From Paractinoplanes atraurantiacus (GTDB lineage: Bacteria > Actinomycetota > Actinomycetes > Mycobacteriales > Micromonosporaceae), in assembly GCF_900215205.1 (NCBI RefSeq), contig NZ_OBDY01000009.1:186001-250000 (forward strand): 64,000 nt of DNA, read 5' to 3'. Made by a program: the position numbers and the translations under genes. The stretch's first letter is position 1. The number at the start of each line of letters is the position of its first letter. Shown here piece by piece: positions 1 to 8,472 of this stretch. The notes below the pieces were generated by a model. That model ran no database searches. It was not told the origin of the DNA and worked only from the letters and a program-made list of their open reading frames with translations.

Positions 1-1
1 C

Positions 2-379
2 CCGCGCCCCGACGGCAGCGGTTTCCCGAACCCGCAGGGCAGCGCCTTCCCGCGCCCGTCCGGCAGCGCCGGCGGCTTCCGCGGTGGCGGCGGCATGGCC
101 AACCAGAAGCCCGAGGGCGTCGACGACGCGACGTGGCAGAAGGCCCAGGAGGCGTGCGCTTCGGTCCGCCCGGCCGGCCGCCCCGGCGGCGGCCAGGGCA
201 ACGGGCAGGGCACCAACGGCGGCAACGGCCAGAACGCGGCCTACCAGAACTGCCTGAAGGACAACGGCGTCACCGACACGTCGAACCTCGACGTGACCAA
301 CGCCACGGTCAAGAAGGCCATGGAGACGTGCAAGGTGCTGGCCCCGACGGCAACCCCGTCGGCCGCGCCGACCGCCTGA
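2..379 (+). CDS. Secreted/periplasmic Cys-containing hypothetical protein, 5'-truncated by window edge
   Basis: An open frame runs from the first bases to a TGA at 377-379, so the N-terminus lies outside the window. The visible 125 residues are Gly/Pro/Ser/Asn-rich, with a low-complexity GGGQGNGQGTNGG stretch. Two similar modules of the form A.EAC-x-x-(V/L)-x-P occur (EACASVRPAG and METCKVLAPTA), with a further Cys in YQNCLKDNGV. The tail is PTATPSAAPTA. Such Cys-pair modules with Pro/Thr tails occur in actinobacterial extracytoplasmic hypothetical proteins. No enzymatic motif is visible, and the function is unknown. An internal ATG at 95 could be mistaken for the start, but coding sequence continues upstream of it. 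Confidence 0.7.
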   Translation, partial: PRPDGSGFPNPQGSAFPRPSGSAGGFRGGGGMANQKPEGVDDATWQKAQEACASVRPAGRPGGGQGNGQGTNGGNGQNAAYQNCLKDNGVTDTSNLDVTNATVKKAMETCKVLAPTATPSAAPTA

Positions 380-491
380 CGCACCCCGCCCTCCCCAGGG
401 GGAGCCCCCGTCGGTCATTCTCCCGGAAATTGCGGGCGCCTGCCGGGAGCCCTGTGGACAACGCCCGGCTGTGGAAAAGCTTGACTGGGCG

Positions 492-722
492 CTAGATCCC
501 CGCACCGGCGCCGCCGTATCCCCCGTGACGGCGGCGCCGGTGCGGCCCACCTCGCGTGCGATGTGGTTGCCGCCGCAACACCGGGAGCACGGAACGGTTG
601 CGCAACACCCACTGCTGCTGCTCGGCCGGGTCAGCGGAAGAGCCAGGCGGCGTGCGCCGGTCGAGGGCCGCGCCGATCACCGCCGCGGCCGCCCGGAATG
701 CGGCGACGGCCCAGCGGCTCAA
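492..722 (-). CDS. Possible small downstream ORF (doubtful)
   Basis: A 76-codon frame starts with TTG overlapping the TGA of the preceding leftward gene. Its first ~50 codons have third positions almost all G/C, in keeping with coding. The N-terminus (SRWAVAAFRAAAAVIGAAL) would form an amphipathic or hydrophobic helix. Against it, the C-terminal residues GGYGGAGAGI are encoded by the perfect hairpin at 501-544, so the frame reads through a probable terminator, and codon bias decays over the last third. It may be a decayed or spurious extension. No family is recognised. Confidence 0.25.
   Translation of the reverse strand: MSRWAVAAFRAAAAVIGAALDRRTPPGSSADPAEQQQWVLRNRSVLPVLRRQPHRTRGGPHRRRRHGGYGGAGAGI
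501..544. terminator. Strong perfect hairpin in the 380-718 gap
   Basis: Seventeen-base arms (cgcaccggcgccgccgt at 501-517 and its exact complement at 528-544) surround a 10-nt loop. It lies between the convergent Cys-rich gene (ends 379) and the leftward receiver-like gene (ends 719), so a bidirectional terminator is likely. No T-run follows, as is usual in high-GC actinobacteria. The remainder of 380-491 holds nothing I recognise. Confidence 0.7.
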
Positions 723-1189
723 TGCCGCTCCTGCACGTTCAAGCGGGTCCAGCGGTCGGCCATCTGACGGCGGCGGCAGGCCACCAGGTGGCTGGCGAGG
801 ATGGCCGGCTGCCCTCCCCGCACGCAGGCGTCGGCTCCGGCCGTCAGCACGGCCGCGACCAGCTCGGCCGGGGCGTCCTCCTCGACCAGGGCGACGATCG
901 TCGTGCGGGACGGCAGCACGCGGCGGGCCATGGCGACCTCGCGGACCGTCGCCGCGGCGAAGAGCACCAGTTCGTCGGGGGCCAGGTCGTCGATGTCGGC
1001 CGGGCGGCGGGTGGACCAGCCCGACGGCAGGTGCTCGGCGAGGCCGGCGACGCGGCCGGCGGGCCCGAGGACGGCCACCACCGGGAGGGGACCGCTGGTC
1101 GCGGGCAGGCTGGCCGGGTTGATCGGCAGGTCGGTCGCGGTGGCGGTGAAGTCGCGGGCGCCGCTCTGGCGGTTCAGCTGAACGAGCAT
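719..1189 (-). CDS. Degenerate response-regulator receiver-like protein
   Basis: This 156-residue protein has the alternating beta/alpha layout of a CheY-like fold: a strand VVAVLGPAG, a helix RVAGLAEHL, a strand ELVLFAAA, a strand TTIVALVEE and a segment LTAGADACVRGG resembling the end of a receiver domain. The acidic triad and phospho-acceptor Asp of a true receiver are not recognisable, and there is no output domain, so it is probably not a phosphorylated regulator. The start at 1189 is preferred because GAAAGGGG lies about 9 nt upstream; an ATG at 1198 directly abuts that sequence. It lies 91 bp downstream of lacI on the same strand and could be cotranscribed. The function is unknown. Confidence 0.55.
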   Translation of the reverse strand: MLVQLNRQSGARDFTATATDLPINPASLPATSGPLPVVAVLGPAGRVAGLAEHLPSGWSTRRPADIDDLAPDELVLFAAATVREVAMARRVLPSRTTIVALVEEDAPAELVAAVLTAGADACVRGGQPAILASHLVACRRRQMADRWTRLNVQERH

Positions 1190-1280
1190 GGGGCTCATCC
1201 CCTTTCAGGGTGGTTGGGCACCCCTCACGATTCGCCCGCAGGCTGAGCCACCCATGTGGCTTCCCTGTGCGTTCGTTGTG

Positions 1281-2279
1281 TTACGCCGACTCTCGCGACA
1301 CCACTGTCACGATGCTGGTCACGGGCAGGGCGGGACCTTCCCGGCCGCTGACCGCGGCCACCACCGTCGCGGCCAGGTGGGCGGCGGCCGCGACCTGGTC
1401 GGTCATCACCGTGGTCAGCGGCGGTGCGGCCAGGCGGGCCGACGGGATGTCGTCGACGCCGATCACGGCCAGGTCGGCCGGTGCCGTCAGGCCCAGGTGG
1501 CGAACGCCGGCGAGCACGGCCAGCGCGACCTCGTCGTTGTACGCGCACACGGCCGTGACCCCGGTCGCCTGCCACCGCCGTACGACCTCGGAAGCCTTGT
1601 GAATGTCCAAGGCCACCGTGGCCGCCGCCGGGACCGGCAGGCCGCGCGCGGTCGCCGCCGCCCGGACGCCGGCCAGGCGCGGCTCGGCGAAGAAGCGCAC
1701 CCGCTGGTCGTCGGGGTAGGCGTAGCCGAGGCGGGTGTGGCCGGCGGCGATCAGGTGTTCGGCCTGGCGGCGGCCGACCACCTCCTGCGGGACGGCGACG
1801 GCGCGGCCCTGCGAGCGGCTGCGGGCCAGGGCGGCGACCGGGGCGACGCCGGCCGAGCGCATCGCGGTCAGCTCGGCGTCGGAGAAGTCGGTGAAGGCGA
1901 TGACCGCGGCCGGGGTGATCGCCTTCCACAGGTCGGCCATCGGGCGGTCGTTGTGGTTGCCGGGGTGCACGACGAAGGTGAGCCCGTGCCGGGCCAGCGC
2001 GGTCGACAGGTTGCCGAGCAGCGAGCCCACCTCGGGGCCGATCGGCCAGTCGGGCAGCAGGCACAGCACCACGTCGGAGCGGCCGGTGCGCAGCGTGCGG
2101 GCGGCGGCCGAGGGCGCGTAGCCGAGCTGGGCGGCGGCGTCGAGGACCCGGCCGCGGGTGGTGGCCGAGATGGTCTGGCGGGGTGTGTCGTTCAGGACGT
2201 AGCTGACCGTGGCCCGCGAGACGCCGGCCAGGCGCGCGACGTCCGCACTGGTCACTCTGCGGGTCGCCGATTCCGTCAT
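1281..2279 (-). CDS. LacI-family transcriptional repressor
   Basis: This 332-aa protein has the classic LacI architecture. An N-terminal helix-turn-helix (TSADVARLAGVSRATVSYVL, residues ~10-29) and hinge helix (YAPSAAARTLRTG) are followed by a periplasmic-binding-protein-like sugar-sensing domain (residues ~65-330) that includes AVIGVDDIPSARLAAPPLTTV. The gene is divergent from the GH3 beta-glucosidase gene, with only 30 bp between the start codons and a perfect palindrome there, so it very probably represses that gene and itself until a saccharide inducer binds. The inducer (cello- or other beta-glucosides) is inferred from the neighbour. Length and motifs are complete. Confidence 0.93.
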   Translation of the reverse strand: MTESATRRVTSADVARLAGVSRATVSYVLNDTPRQTISATTRGRVLDAAAQLGYAPSAAARTLRTGRSDVVLCLLPDWPIGPEVGSLLGNLSTALARHGLTFVVHPGNHNDRPMADLWKAITPAAVIAFTDFSDAELTAMRSAGVAPVAALARSRSQGRAVAVPQEVVGRRQAEHLIAAGHTRLGYAYPDDQRVRFFAEPRLAGVRAAATARGLPVPAAATVALDIHKASEVVRRWQATGVTAVCAYNDEVALAVLAGVRHLGLTAPADLAVIGVDDIPSARLAAPPLTTVMTDQVAAAAHLAATVVAAVSGREGPALPVTSIVTVVSRESA

Positions 2280-2293
2280 GCTGACAATCTAAC

Positions 2294-2305
2294 TTACACG
2301 TGTAA
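2294..2305. promoter_or_regulatory. LacI-type operator between lacI and GH3 gene
   Basis: The perfect 12-bp palindrome TTACACGTGTAA is centred in the 30-bp space between divergent starts at 2279 and 2310. A central CG dyad with TTA..TAA flanks is typical of LacI-family operators. Both transcripts would be blocked by one bound dimer. This is an inference from position and symmetry. Confidence 0.75.
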
Positions 2306-2309
2306 CCAT

Positions 2310-4691
2310 ATGGCCATGACGCACGACTTCGCCGCCCTCATCACGTCGCTCGATCTGCCGGCCAAGGTTCGCCTGCTCACCGGCGCCTCCGCCTTCTCGC
2401 TCGCGCCGGAGCCGACCATCGGGCTCGGCGAGATGCGCTTCTCCGACGGCCCCACCGGCGTCCGCGGCCTGAAGTTCGTCGGCGGGCGGGTCGTGTCCCT
2501 GTTCCCCAACGCGACGTTGCTCGCCTCGGCGTGGGACGAGGCTTCGGCGTACGAGGTGGGAAAGCTCCTCGCGGAGGAGGCGATGGCCCAGCAGATCCAC
2601 GTCGTGCTCGGCCCGACGATCAATCTGCATCGCACTCCGCTCGGCGGGCGGCTCTTCGAGGCGTACTCGGAAGATCCGCTCTTGACCGGCAAGCTGGCCG
2701 CGGCGTACGTCCGCGGCATGCAGGACAGCGGGATCGCCGCCTGCCTCAAGCACCTGGTGGCCAACGAGTCGGAGACCGACCGCAACACGGTGAACAGCGT
2801 GGTCGACGAGGCGACGCTGCGCGAGCTCTACCTGTTGCCGTTCGAGATCGCGGTCTCCGACGGCGGCGCCTGGTCGATCATGGGCGCCTACAACGACGTG
2901 AACGGCCAGGCCGCCACCGAGCAGCAGCACGTCAACAACGAGATCGTGAAGGGCGAGTGGGGCTACCCGGGCCTGATCATGTCGGACTGGTTCGCCACCA
3001 AGACGGCCGCGGCGGCCGCGAACGGCGGTCTCGACCTGGTCATGCCGGGCCCGGACGGCCCGTGGGGCGACGCGCTGGTGGCGGCGGTCGAGGCAGGCGA
3101 GGTCAAGGAGGCGGTGATCGACGATCACCTGGGCCGTCTGCTGCTGCTCGCCTCGCGCGTGGGCGCGCTCGGCGAGCAGCGGGCTTGGCCTTCGTCGCTT
3201 CCCTCGCCCTCTTCGGTGGTACGCCGGGAGCAGCTCACCCGGCTCGCGGCGGCCGGCATGACCGTGCTGAAGAACGACGGCGGCACCCTGCCGCTGGAGC
3301 GCTCGCAGAGCGTCGCGCTGATCGGGCGGCACGCGGTCGAGACGATCGACATGGGCGGCGGCTCGGCCCAGGTCAACCCGCCGTACCAGGTCAGCGTGCT
3401 CGAGGGGCTGCGGGCGCTGCTCGGGGACAAGGTGAGCGTGACCGACGGGGTGGACGTGCGGACCCGGCCGGTGCCGGCGCGAAACGGCTTCCTGACCGCG
3501 CCGTCGAACGGGCAGCCCGGCATCGACGTGACGATCTACGACGCGGACGGGAACGAGCTCGAGACCCGCTACTGCTCGCTGGCCAAGACGATGATCGGGA
3601 TGGACGACGACTTCACCGCGCCGGCCGCGTCGGCCCGCTTCTCGGGCGTCGTCGCCGCGACCGGGCCGGTGGAGCTGGGCGTGATGGGCGTCGGCTCCTG
3701 GTCGACGTCCTTCGACGGCGCGTTCGAGCTGCGGGTCTCCGGTGGCGGCATCGGCGAGGAGGTGCTCACTCCCCCGGCGCGGACCTTCGTCGTCGAGTCG
3801 CCGGGTTCGCTGCTGTTCGAGGCGACTGTCGCCTTCGAGGACATGGGCCTGTACGGACTTGTCGGAAATATGGCTTCACGTGAAACAGTCGACGTGATCG
3901 ACGACGCCGTACGGGCGGCGGCCGCGGCCGATGTCGCGGTGGTGGTCGTGGGGCTGACCGAGGAGCAGGAGACCGAGTCGGTCGACAAGACCACGCTGGG
4001 GTTGCCGGGAGCGCAGGACGCGCTGATCGAGGCCGTGGCGGGCGCGGCCCGGCGCACGGTCGTGGTGGTCAACGCGGCCACTCCCGTGCTGATGCCGTGG
4101 CTGTCGCGGGTCGACGCGGTGCTGTGGGCCGGGCTGCCGGGTCAGGAGGGCGGCCACGCGGTCGCGGCCGCGCTGCTCGGCGACATCGAGCCGGCGGGCC
4201 GGCTGGTCACCTCGTTCCCGGCGGCCGACGGGGCGTCGCCGGCCTGGTCGGTGACCCCGGTCGACGGCGAGCTGCGCTACGACGAGGGCACGTTCATCGG
4301 CTACCGCGGCTACCATGCGGGCCGGGCGCCGTCGCCGGCCTTCTGGCTCGGGCACGGCCTCGGGTACGCGACGTGGGAGTACTCCGACGTGCGGCTGGTG
4401 CTCGGCGACGCCCCGTCGGTCACCGCGACCGTCAAGAACACCGGCACCCGCCCGAGCCGCGAGGTGGTGCAGGTCTACCTGCGCCCGGTCGAGCCGGACG
4501 AGCCCGTACGCCTGGTCGGCTGGGAGTCTGTGACGGTCGCCCCCGGCGAGTCGGCCCGCGTCACCGTCCACACCGACCGCCGCCTGTGGCGCAAGTGGAA
4601 CACGCAGGCAGCTTCCTGGGACCGCCTCGCCGACGGCGGCGAGTTCCTGGTGGCCCGGGGCCTGGGCGACATCCGCGCCACGGTCTCCTGA
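2310..4691 (+). CDS. Glycoside hydrolase family 3 beta-glucosidase (PA14-containing)
   Basis: A 793-aa cytoplasmic GH3 enzyme hydrolysing terminal beta-linked sugars. The N-terminal (alpha/beta)8 domain (about 40-270) has SDGPTGVRG, ACLKHLVANESETDRN and the nucleophile motif LIMSDWFAT, with Asp226. The C-terminal domain (about 300-690) is interrupted near residues 380-505 by a PA14-like beta-sandwich, and a fibronectin-III-like domain (about 697-790) closes the protein. Start: ATG 2310, or ATG 2316 (MTHDF), both just after the LacI operator; upstream coding in this frame is a chance extension. No signal peptide is present, so the substrate would be imported oligosaccharide. Expression is likely governed by the divergent LacI protein. 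Confidence 0.93.
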   Translation: MAMTHDFAALITSLDLPAKVRLLTGASAFSLAPEPTIGLGEMRFSDGPTGVRGLKFVGGRVVSLFPNATLLASAWDEASAYEVGKLLAEEAMAQQIHVVLGPTINLHRTPLGGRLFEAYSEDPLLTGKLAAAYVRGMQDSGIAACLKHLVANESETDRNTVNSVVDEATLRELYLLPFEIAVSDGGAWSIMGAYNDVNGQAATEQQHVNNEIVKGEWGYPGLIMSDWFATKTAAAAANGGLDLVMPGPDGPWGDALVAAVEAGEVKEAVIDDHLGRLLLLASRVGALGEQRAWPSSLPSPSSVVRREQLTRLAAAGMTVLKNDGGTLPLERSQSVALIGRHAVETIDMGGGSAQVNPPYQVSVLEGLRALLGDKVSVTDGVDVRTRPVPARNGFLTAPSNGQPGIDVTIYDADGNELETRYCSLAKTMIGMDDDFTAPAASARFSGVVAATGPVELGVMGVGSWSTSFDGAFELRVSGGGIGEEVLTPPARTFVVESPGSLLFEATVAFEDMGLYGLVGNMASRETVDVIDDAVRAAAAADVAVVVVGLTEEQETESVDKTTLGLPGAQDALIEAVAGAARRTVVVVNAATPVLMPWLSRVDAVLWAGLPGQEGGHAVAAALLGDIEPAGRLVTSFPAADGASPAWSVTPVDGELRYDEGTFIGYRGYHAGRAPSPAFWLGHGLGYATWEYSDVRLVLGDAPSVTATVKNTGTRPSREVVQVYLRPVEPDEPVRLVGWESVTVAPGESARVTVHTDRRLWRKWNTQAASWDRLADGGEFLVARGLGDIRATVS

Positions 4692-4712
4692 CCCGACACC
4701 CCGAATGACGAC

Positions 4713-4759
4713 GTGGTCCGAGCGCCACACACTCGGTCGAGTGATTGACCTCGGACCAC
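4713..4759. terminator. Nested inverted repeat after GH3 gene
   Basis: Outer 10-bp arms gtggtccgag (4713-4722) and ctcggaccac (4750-4759) are perfect complements. Inside, cactc/gagtg forms a second small stem. It starts 21 bp after the GH3 stop, so it is most simply a terminator for that gene. No T-tract is present. Confidence 0.6.
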
Positions 4760-5011
4760 GGGCCATTCGCCGCTGCTCATTCTCGCGTGGCAGACGCGCG
4801 GGCTGGTCCAGCAGACCGCGATGAGCAACGCTCTGGGAATTCTGCACGCGCACAACAGTTCGATGGAACGGCACCACGCGGCCTGGCTGGTCGTCATCGA
4901 GCAGCCGGACCTGCGCCCCTATTTCTGGGGAGCAGCCGATCGTCCAAGAGATCATCGAGCAGTATCCGGAATGGTTTCCCACTCTGGCCGGAACGCCCGG
5001 GGTGCGGGGTG
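4749..5011 (+). pseudogene. Frameshifted remnant of an actinobacterial hypothetical gene
   Basis: In one frame (4749-4930) the DNA reads LLILAWQTRGLVQQTAMSNA, then LGILHAHNSSMERHHAAWLV and VIEQPDLRPYFWG. After about 4930 the sense continues in the next frame as GEQPIVQEIIEQYPEWFPTLAGTP. Together they resemble a short actinobacterial protein type that carries an N-terminal membrane segment, a 'PxLRPYF' motif and 'YPEWF' near the end, but the start is missing, one frameshift is present and the middle is shortened. The family resemblance is from memory; the joint reading of two frames is seen directly. It lies between the GH3 terminator and the leftward MFS gene. Confidence 0.5.
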
Positions 5012-5022
5012 GCTCCGGGGCG

Positions 5023-6393
5023 TCAGCGGGCGGATCCGCGGCCGGCCACCTCGTTGCCGGCGCTGCGGGGCAGTCGGATCGCCTCCAGCGCCGGGACCGT
5101 GAGCAGCGCCGCCAGGGCGATCAGTGCGAACCTGAACTCTGCGTTTGTGAGGCCGGCTCCGAGGCGTACGAGCAAAGCGCCCAAAGCCACCCCCAAGCCG
5201 GAACCGACCTCCTGGATCGTTGACATCAGGGAGTTGGCGCTGGTCATCCGCTCGGGTGGGACGTCGGCGAAGGCCATCGTGTTGTAGGTCGTGAAGCCGA
5301 TCGAGCGGAAGACGCCGCTGAGCAGCAGCACGGTGAGCAGGAGCACGATCGGCGTGCCGGGCCCGGTGAAGGCCAGCGCGACCAGGATCGCCGCCGACGT
5401 CAGGACGGCCATGAGCATCATCGAGCGGACGCCGAGCGCGCGCATCATCGCGGTGGTGGCCGGTTTGATGCCGACGTTGCCGGCGAACAGCGCGATCATC
5501 GCCAGGCCGGCCTGGGCCGCGGTCCAGCCGAAGCCGAGCTGGAAGAACAGCGGCAGCAGGAACGGCACCGCGGCCCCGATGACCGCGCGGAAGACGGAAC
5601 CGCCCAGCGCCGTCACGCGATACGTGGAGACCTTCAGGATCCGCAGGTCGAGCAGCGGCTTGCGGGCGGTCAGCAGGTAGACCACGGCCGCCGTCAGCAT
5701 CGCCACGGCGATGATCAGCTCGGCTGAGGCGAGGGGCCAGCGCGGGCGCGTCGCGGCGACCCCTTCGAGGCCGGCCACCAGGGCCGCCAGACCGACCGCG
5801 ACCAGCGCGAACCCTCGCCAGTCGAGCCGTCCGGCGTTCTCGGCGCGGACCTCGGGGACCAGCCGGCGGGCCAGCAGCAGCGCCGCCAGCCCCAGGGGCA
5901 GATTCACCACGAAGATCAACCGCCAGCTTGCGTACGTGCTGAGCACGCCCCCGAGCGCAGGCGCGATCAGGGGAGCCACGAGCGCGGGCCACGTCAGGTA
6001 CGCGATGGCGCGCACCAGGTCCTTCTTCTCGGTGGTGCGGATGACCACCAGACGGCCGACCGGCACCATCATGGCGCCGCCGACCCCCTGCAGGATCCGG
6101 GTGCCGACCAGCATCGGCAGGTTCACGGCAAGCGCGCACCCGGCCGAGGCGAGCGTGAAGACCAGCACCGCCGTCATGAAGATGCGGCGGGCGCCGTAGC
6201 GCTCGGTGAGCCAGCCGCTGATCGGGATGAGCACGGCCAGGGTCAGCACGTACGCCGTGATCGTGACGTTGATCGTCACCGGGGCGACGCCGAGGTCGGC
6301 CGCGATGTGCGGGGCGGCCGGGGCGATCACCGTGGCGTCCAGGATCTCCATGAAGAACGCGCCGGCCACGAGCAGCGCCAGCCCCCGCCTCAT
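5023..6393 (-). CDS. DHA2-type MFS multidrug exporter
   Basis: This 456-aa integral membrane protein is a drug:proton antiporter of the DHA2 (EmrB/QacA-like) group. The signature loop LDATVIAPAAPHIAADLG (residues ~16-33) and the motif WLTERYGARRIF between TM2 and TM3 are present. Motif C (GGVLSTYASWRLIFVVNLPLG) follows TM5, and hydrophobic helices continue to residue ~440. The ATG at 6393 overlaps the TGA of the TetR gene (ATGA), so the two are translationally coupled and probably coregulated. The cognate substrate is unknown. A long N-terminal extension in the same frame belongs to the antisense of the TetR gene and is not used. Confidence 0.9.
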   Translation of the reverse strand: MRRGLALLVAGAFFMEILDATVIAPAAPHIAADLGVAPVTINVTITAYVLTLAVLIPISGWLTERYGARRIFMTAVLVFTLASAGCALAVNLPMLVGTRILQGVGGAMMVPVGRLVVIRTTEKKDLVRAIAYLTWPALVAPLIAPALGGVLSTYASWRLIFVVNLPLGLAALLLARRLVPEVRAENAGRLDWRGFALVAVGLAALVAGLEGVAATRPRWPLASAELIIAVAMLTAAVVYLLTARKPLLDLRILKVSTYRVTALGGSVFRAVIGAAVPFLLPLFFQLGFGWTAAQAGLAMIALFAGNVGIKPATTAMMRALGVRSMMLMAVLTSAAILVALAFTGPGTPIVLLLTVLLLSGVFRSIGFTTYNTMAFADVPPERMTSANSLMSTIQEVGSGLGVALGALLVRLGAGLTNAEFRFALIALAALLTVPALEAIRLPRSAGNEVAGRGSAR

Positions 6394-6965
6394 AGGCGGG
6401 GCAGCCACACGTCGTCGACGATCTCCACCATGACCTCGTCCGGCACCGGGCGCAGGGTCATCAGCATCTCGTGCCGCAGCAGGTCCATGGGCAGGCTCAC
6501 CACGCGCGGGGACCGCGGCACGTCGGGCAGTTCGCCGCGCTCGACCGCCCGGGCGATCAGGATCTCGAAGCCGATCGGCCGGCCCTGGCCGCGCAGCGTG
6601 TCGCGCAGCTCGCGGAAGTTGGTGCCGGTCTCGCGGAAGTAGTCCATGAGCTGCACGGTGAGCGTCATCATCATCCGGGCCCGGCCGGCGTTGATCCGCC
6701 GCAGGAGGCCGAGGGCGTCGTCGCGCAGGTTCCCGGTGTCGGGCAGATCGATGGGCTGGTCCAGCCACCCCTTGCCGAGGGCGGCCAGCAGCAGGTCCTC
6801 GCGTTGCGGCCAGCGCCGGTAGAGCACCGGGCGGCTGGTGCCGGCGCGCGCGGCCACCGCCTCGTACGTGAAACCGGCGTAGCCGTGCTCGACCAGCACG
6901 TCCCACGCCGCGCCGAGGATCGCGTCCTCCAGTTCGGCGCCGCGCCGCCGTGTCTTAAGACTCAC
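6390..6965 (-). CDS. TetR-family regulator of the flanking MFS exporters
   Basis: This 191-aa protein has an N-terminal TetR helix-turn-helix (YEAVAARAGTSRPVLYRRWP, residues ~34-53) and a ligand-binding C-terminal half with a TetR_C-like core (FRETGTNFRELRDTLRGQGR). It starts with GTG at 6965. Its 3' end overlaps the first MFS gene by 4 bp, and it is divergent from a second MFS gene starting at 7033. It probably represses both directions from the 67-bp intergenic region, which carries repeated TATCTTA sequences. The ligand is likely a compound exported by one of the pumps (inference). Confidence 0.9.
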   Translation of the reverse strand: MSLKTRRRGAELEDAILGAAWDVLVEHGYAGFTYEAVAARAGTSRPVLYRRWPQREDLLLAALGKGWLDQPIDLPDTGNLRDDALGLLRRINAGRARMMMTLTVQLMDYFRETGTNFRELRDTLRGQGRPIGFEILIARAVERGELPDVPRSPRVVSLPMDLLRHEMLMTLRPVPDEVMVEIVDDVWLPRL

Positions 6966-7019
6966 TTGCGTATCTTATCGCATCGGCTTACCTTCGTTTA
7001 GGTACAGACGCGTATCTTA
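6952..7019. promoter_or_regulatory. Divergent promoter/operator region for TetR and MFS genes
   Basis: The decamer gcgtatctta occurs twice in direct orientation (6968-6977 and 7010-7019), 42 bp apart. A perfect palindrome gtcttaagac sits at 6952-6961, inside the first TetR codons. All three share a CTTA core, so they are candidate half-sites for the TetR protein. The second copy is 13 bp before the MFS start at 7033. Confidence 0.5.
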
Positions 7020-7032
7020 AGGCGGCTTCCTC

Positions 7033-8472
7033 ATGACCAATCCGTTCCGCGTCGCGACCGCGGTGGTCGCCGGCGGCGTGGCCGTCATCCTCGACTCCAC
7101 GATCGTCGCCGTCGCCCTGCACCAGCTCGCGACCGATCTGCACGCCGACGTGGGCACGATCCAGTGGGTCAGCACGGCCTATCTGCTGGCGCTCGGCGTC
7201 GTCATCCCGGTCGTCGGCTGGCTGCAGAGCCGCGCCGGCGCCAAGCGCCTCTGGATGGCGGCGCTCGCGCTCTTCCTGCTCGGCTCGGTGCTCTGTGCGT
7301 TCGCCTGGGACGCGCCCAGCCTCATCGCGTTCCGCGTCGTCCAAGGCATCGGCGGCGGCGCGATGCTGCCGCTGATGACCACGATGGTCGTGCAGGCGAC
7401 CAGCGAGGCCGACCGCAACCGCGTCGTCTCGGTGGTCGCCCTCCCGGCCGCGATCGGCCCGATCCTGGGCCCGGTGATCGGCGGTCTGATCCTGGGCGCG
7501 GGCAGCTGGCGCTGGCTGTTCCTGGTCAACGTGCCGCTCTGCCTGATCGGCCTGTTCCTGGCGTGGAAGCTGATCCCGGCTGACATCCCCTCGCGGCGGG
7601 TGCGCCTGGACGCGCGGGGATTCGCGCTGCTCTCCCCCGCGCTGGTCGCCCTGCTGTGGGGCCTGTCGAACGCGGCCGGCTCGTTCCTGCGCGCCGACGT
7701 GCTGATCCCGCTGGCCGTGGGCACGGCGCTGCTGGTGGCCTTCGTGCTGCGCGCCCTGCGGCTCGGCTCCGGCGCGCTGGTCGACCTCGGGGTGCTGCGC
7801 TCGCGGAGCACGTGGGCGGCGTCCTCGCTGCTGTTCCTGTCCGGCGCCGCCCTGTACGGGGCGATGTTCCTGCTCCCGCTCTATTGGCAGCAGGTGCGCG
7901 GCAGCACGGCCCTCGAGGCCGGCCTGCTGCTGATCCCGCAAGGCGTCGGCTCACTGCTCTCCCGCGTGGCGGCCGGAAGCCTGCTCGACCGGGTCGGCGC
8001 CCGGGGCGTGGCCATGGCCGGTTTCGTGATGGTGGGCGCCGCCACGGTGCCGTTCGCCTTCGCCGGCGAGCACACCACGATCTGGCCGCTGATGATCGCT
8101 TTGTTCGTACGGGGTCTGGGCCTGGGCATCGTCCTGATCCCGCTCATGACGGTCGCGTTCGTCGGCCTCCCCCACGAGAAGATCCCCCACGCCAGCATCG
8201 TCACCCGCATCGCCCAGCAGGTCGGCGGCTCGGCCGGCGTGGCCCTGCCGGCCGTGATCCTGGCCGGCTCGGGCTCGTTCGACGCCGCCTTCTGGTGGAC
8301 CATCGGCTTCACCGCCGTCGCCGTGGTGCTGTCGTTCGCCCTGCCCCACGCCGCCGTCCCGCCCCGTTCAGGGGCCGGTCAGCGACTCGACATGCCCGAC
8401 GCCGAAGTAGAAGACGGCGTGGCCGCCGTTACCGGCCAGCAGCCGGGCGACAGCGGTCCGGTCCGGATATGA
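7033..8472 (+). CDS. DHA2-type MFS multidrug exporter (second copy)
   Basis: This 479-aa transporter has the DHA2 signature LDSTIVAVALHQLATDL at residues ~18-34, WLQSRAGAKRLW as motif A, and the motif-C-like run LGPVIGGLILGAGSWRWLFL. About 13-14 hydrophobic helices reach to residue ~440 (SFALPHAAV). It is divergent from the TetR gene and separated from it by the operator region. The last ~35 residues (from RSGAGQRLDMP) are hydrophilic, unlike the family, and are encoded antisense to the 3' end of the leftward gene at 8368. The native stop may therefore have been lost, or the two genes really overlap by 105 bp. Confidence 0.88.
   Translation: MTNPFRVATAVVAGGVAVILDSTIVAVALHQLATDLHADVGTIQWVSTAYLLALGVVIPVVGWLQSRAGAKRLWMAALALFLLGSVLCAFAWDAPSLIAFRVVQGIGGGAMLPLMTTMVVQATSEADRNRVVSVVALPAAIGPILGPVIGGLILGAGSWRWLFLVNVPLCLIGLFLAWKLIPADIPSRRVRLDARGFALLSPALVALLWGLSNAAGSFLRADVLIPLAVGTALLVAFVLRALRLGSGALVDLGVLRSRSTWAASSLLFLSGAALYGAMFLLPLYWQQVRGSTALEAGLLLIPQGVGSLLSRVAAGSLLDRVGARGVAMAGFVMVGAATVPFAFAGEHTTIWPLMIALFVRGLGLGIVLIPLMTVAFVGLPHEKIPHASIVTRIAQQVGGSAGVALPAVILAGSGSFDAAFWWTIGFTAVAVVLSFALPHAAVPPRSGAGQRLDMPDAEVEDGVAAVTGQQPGDSGPVRI

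Noticed and set aside
1188..2309. N-terminal extension of the GH3 gene
   Set aside because: It runs antisense through the LacI gene; the family's N-terminus begins at 2310/2316.
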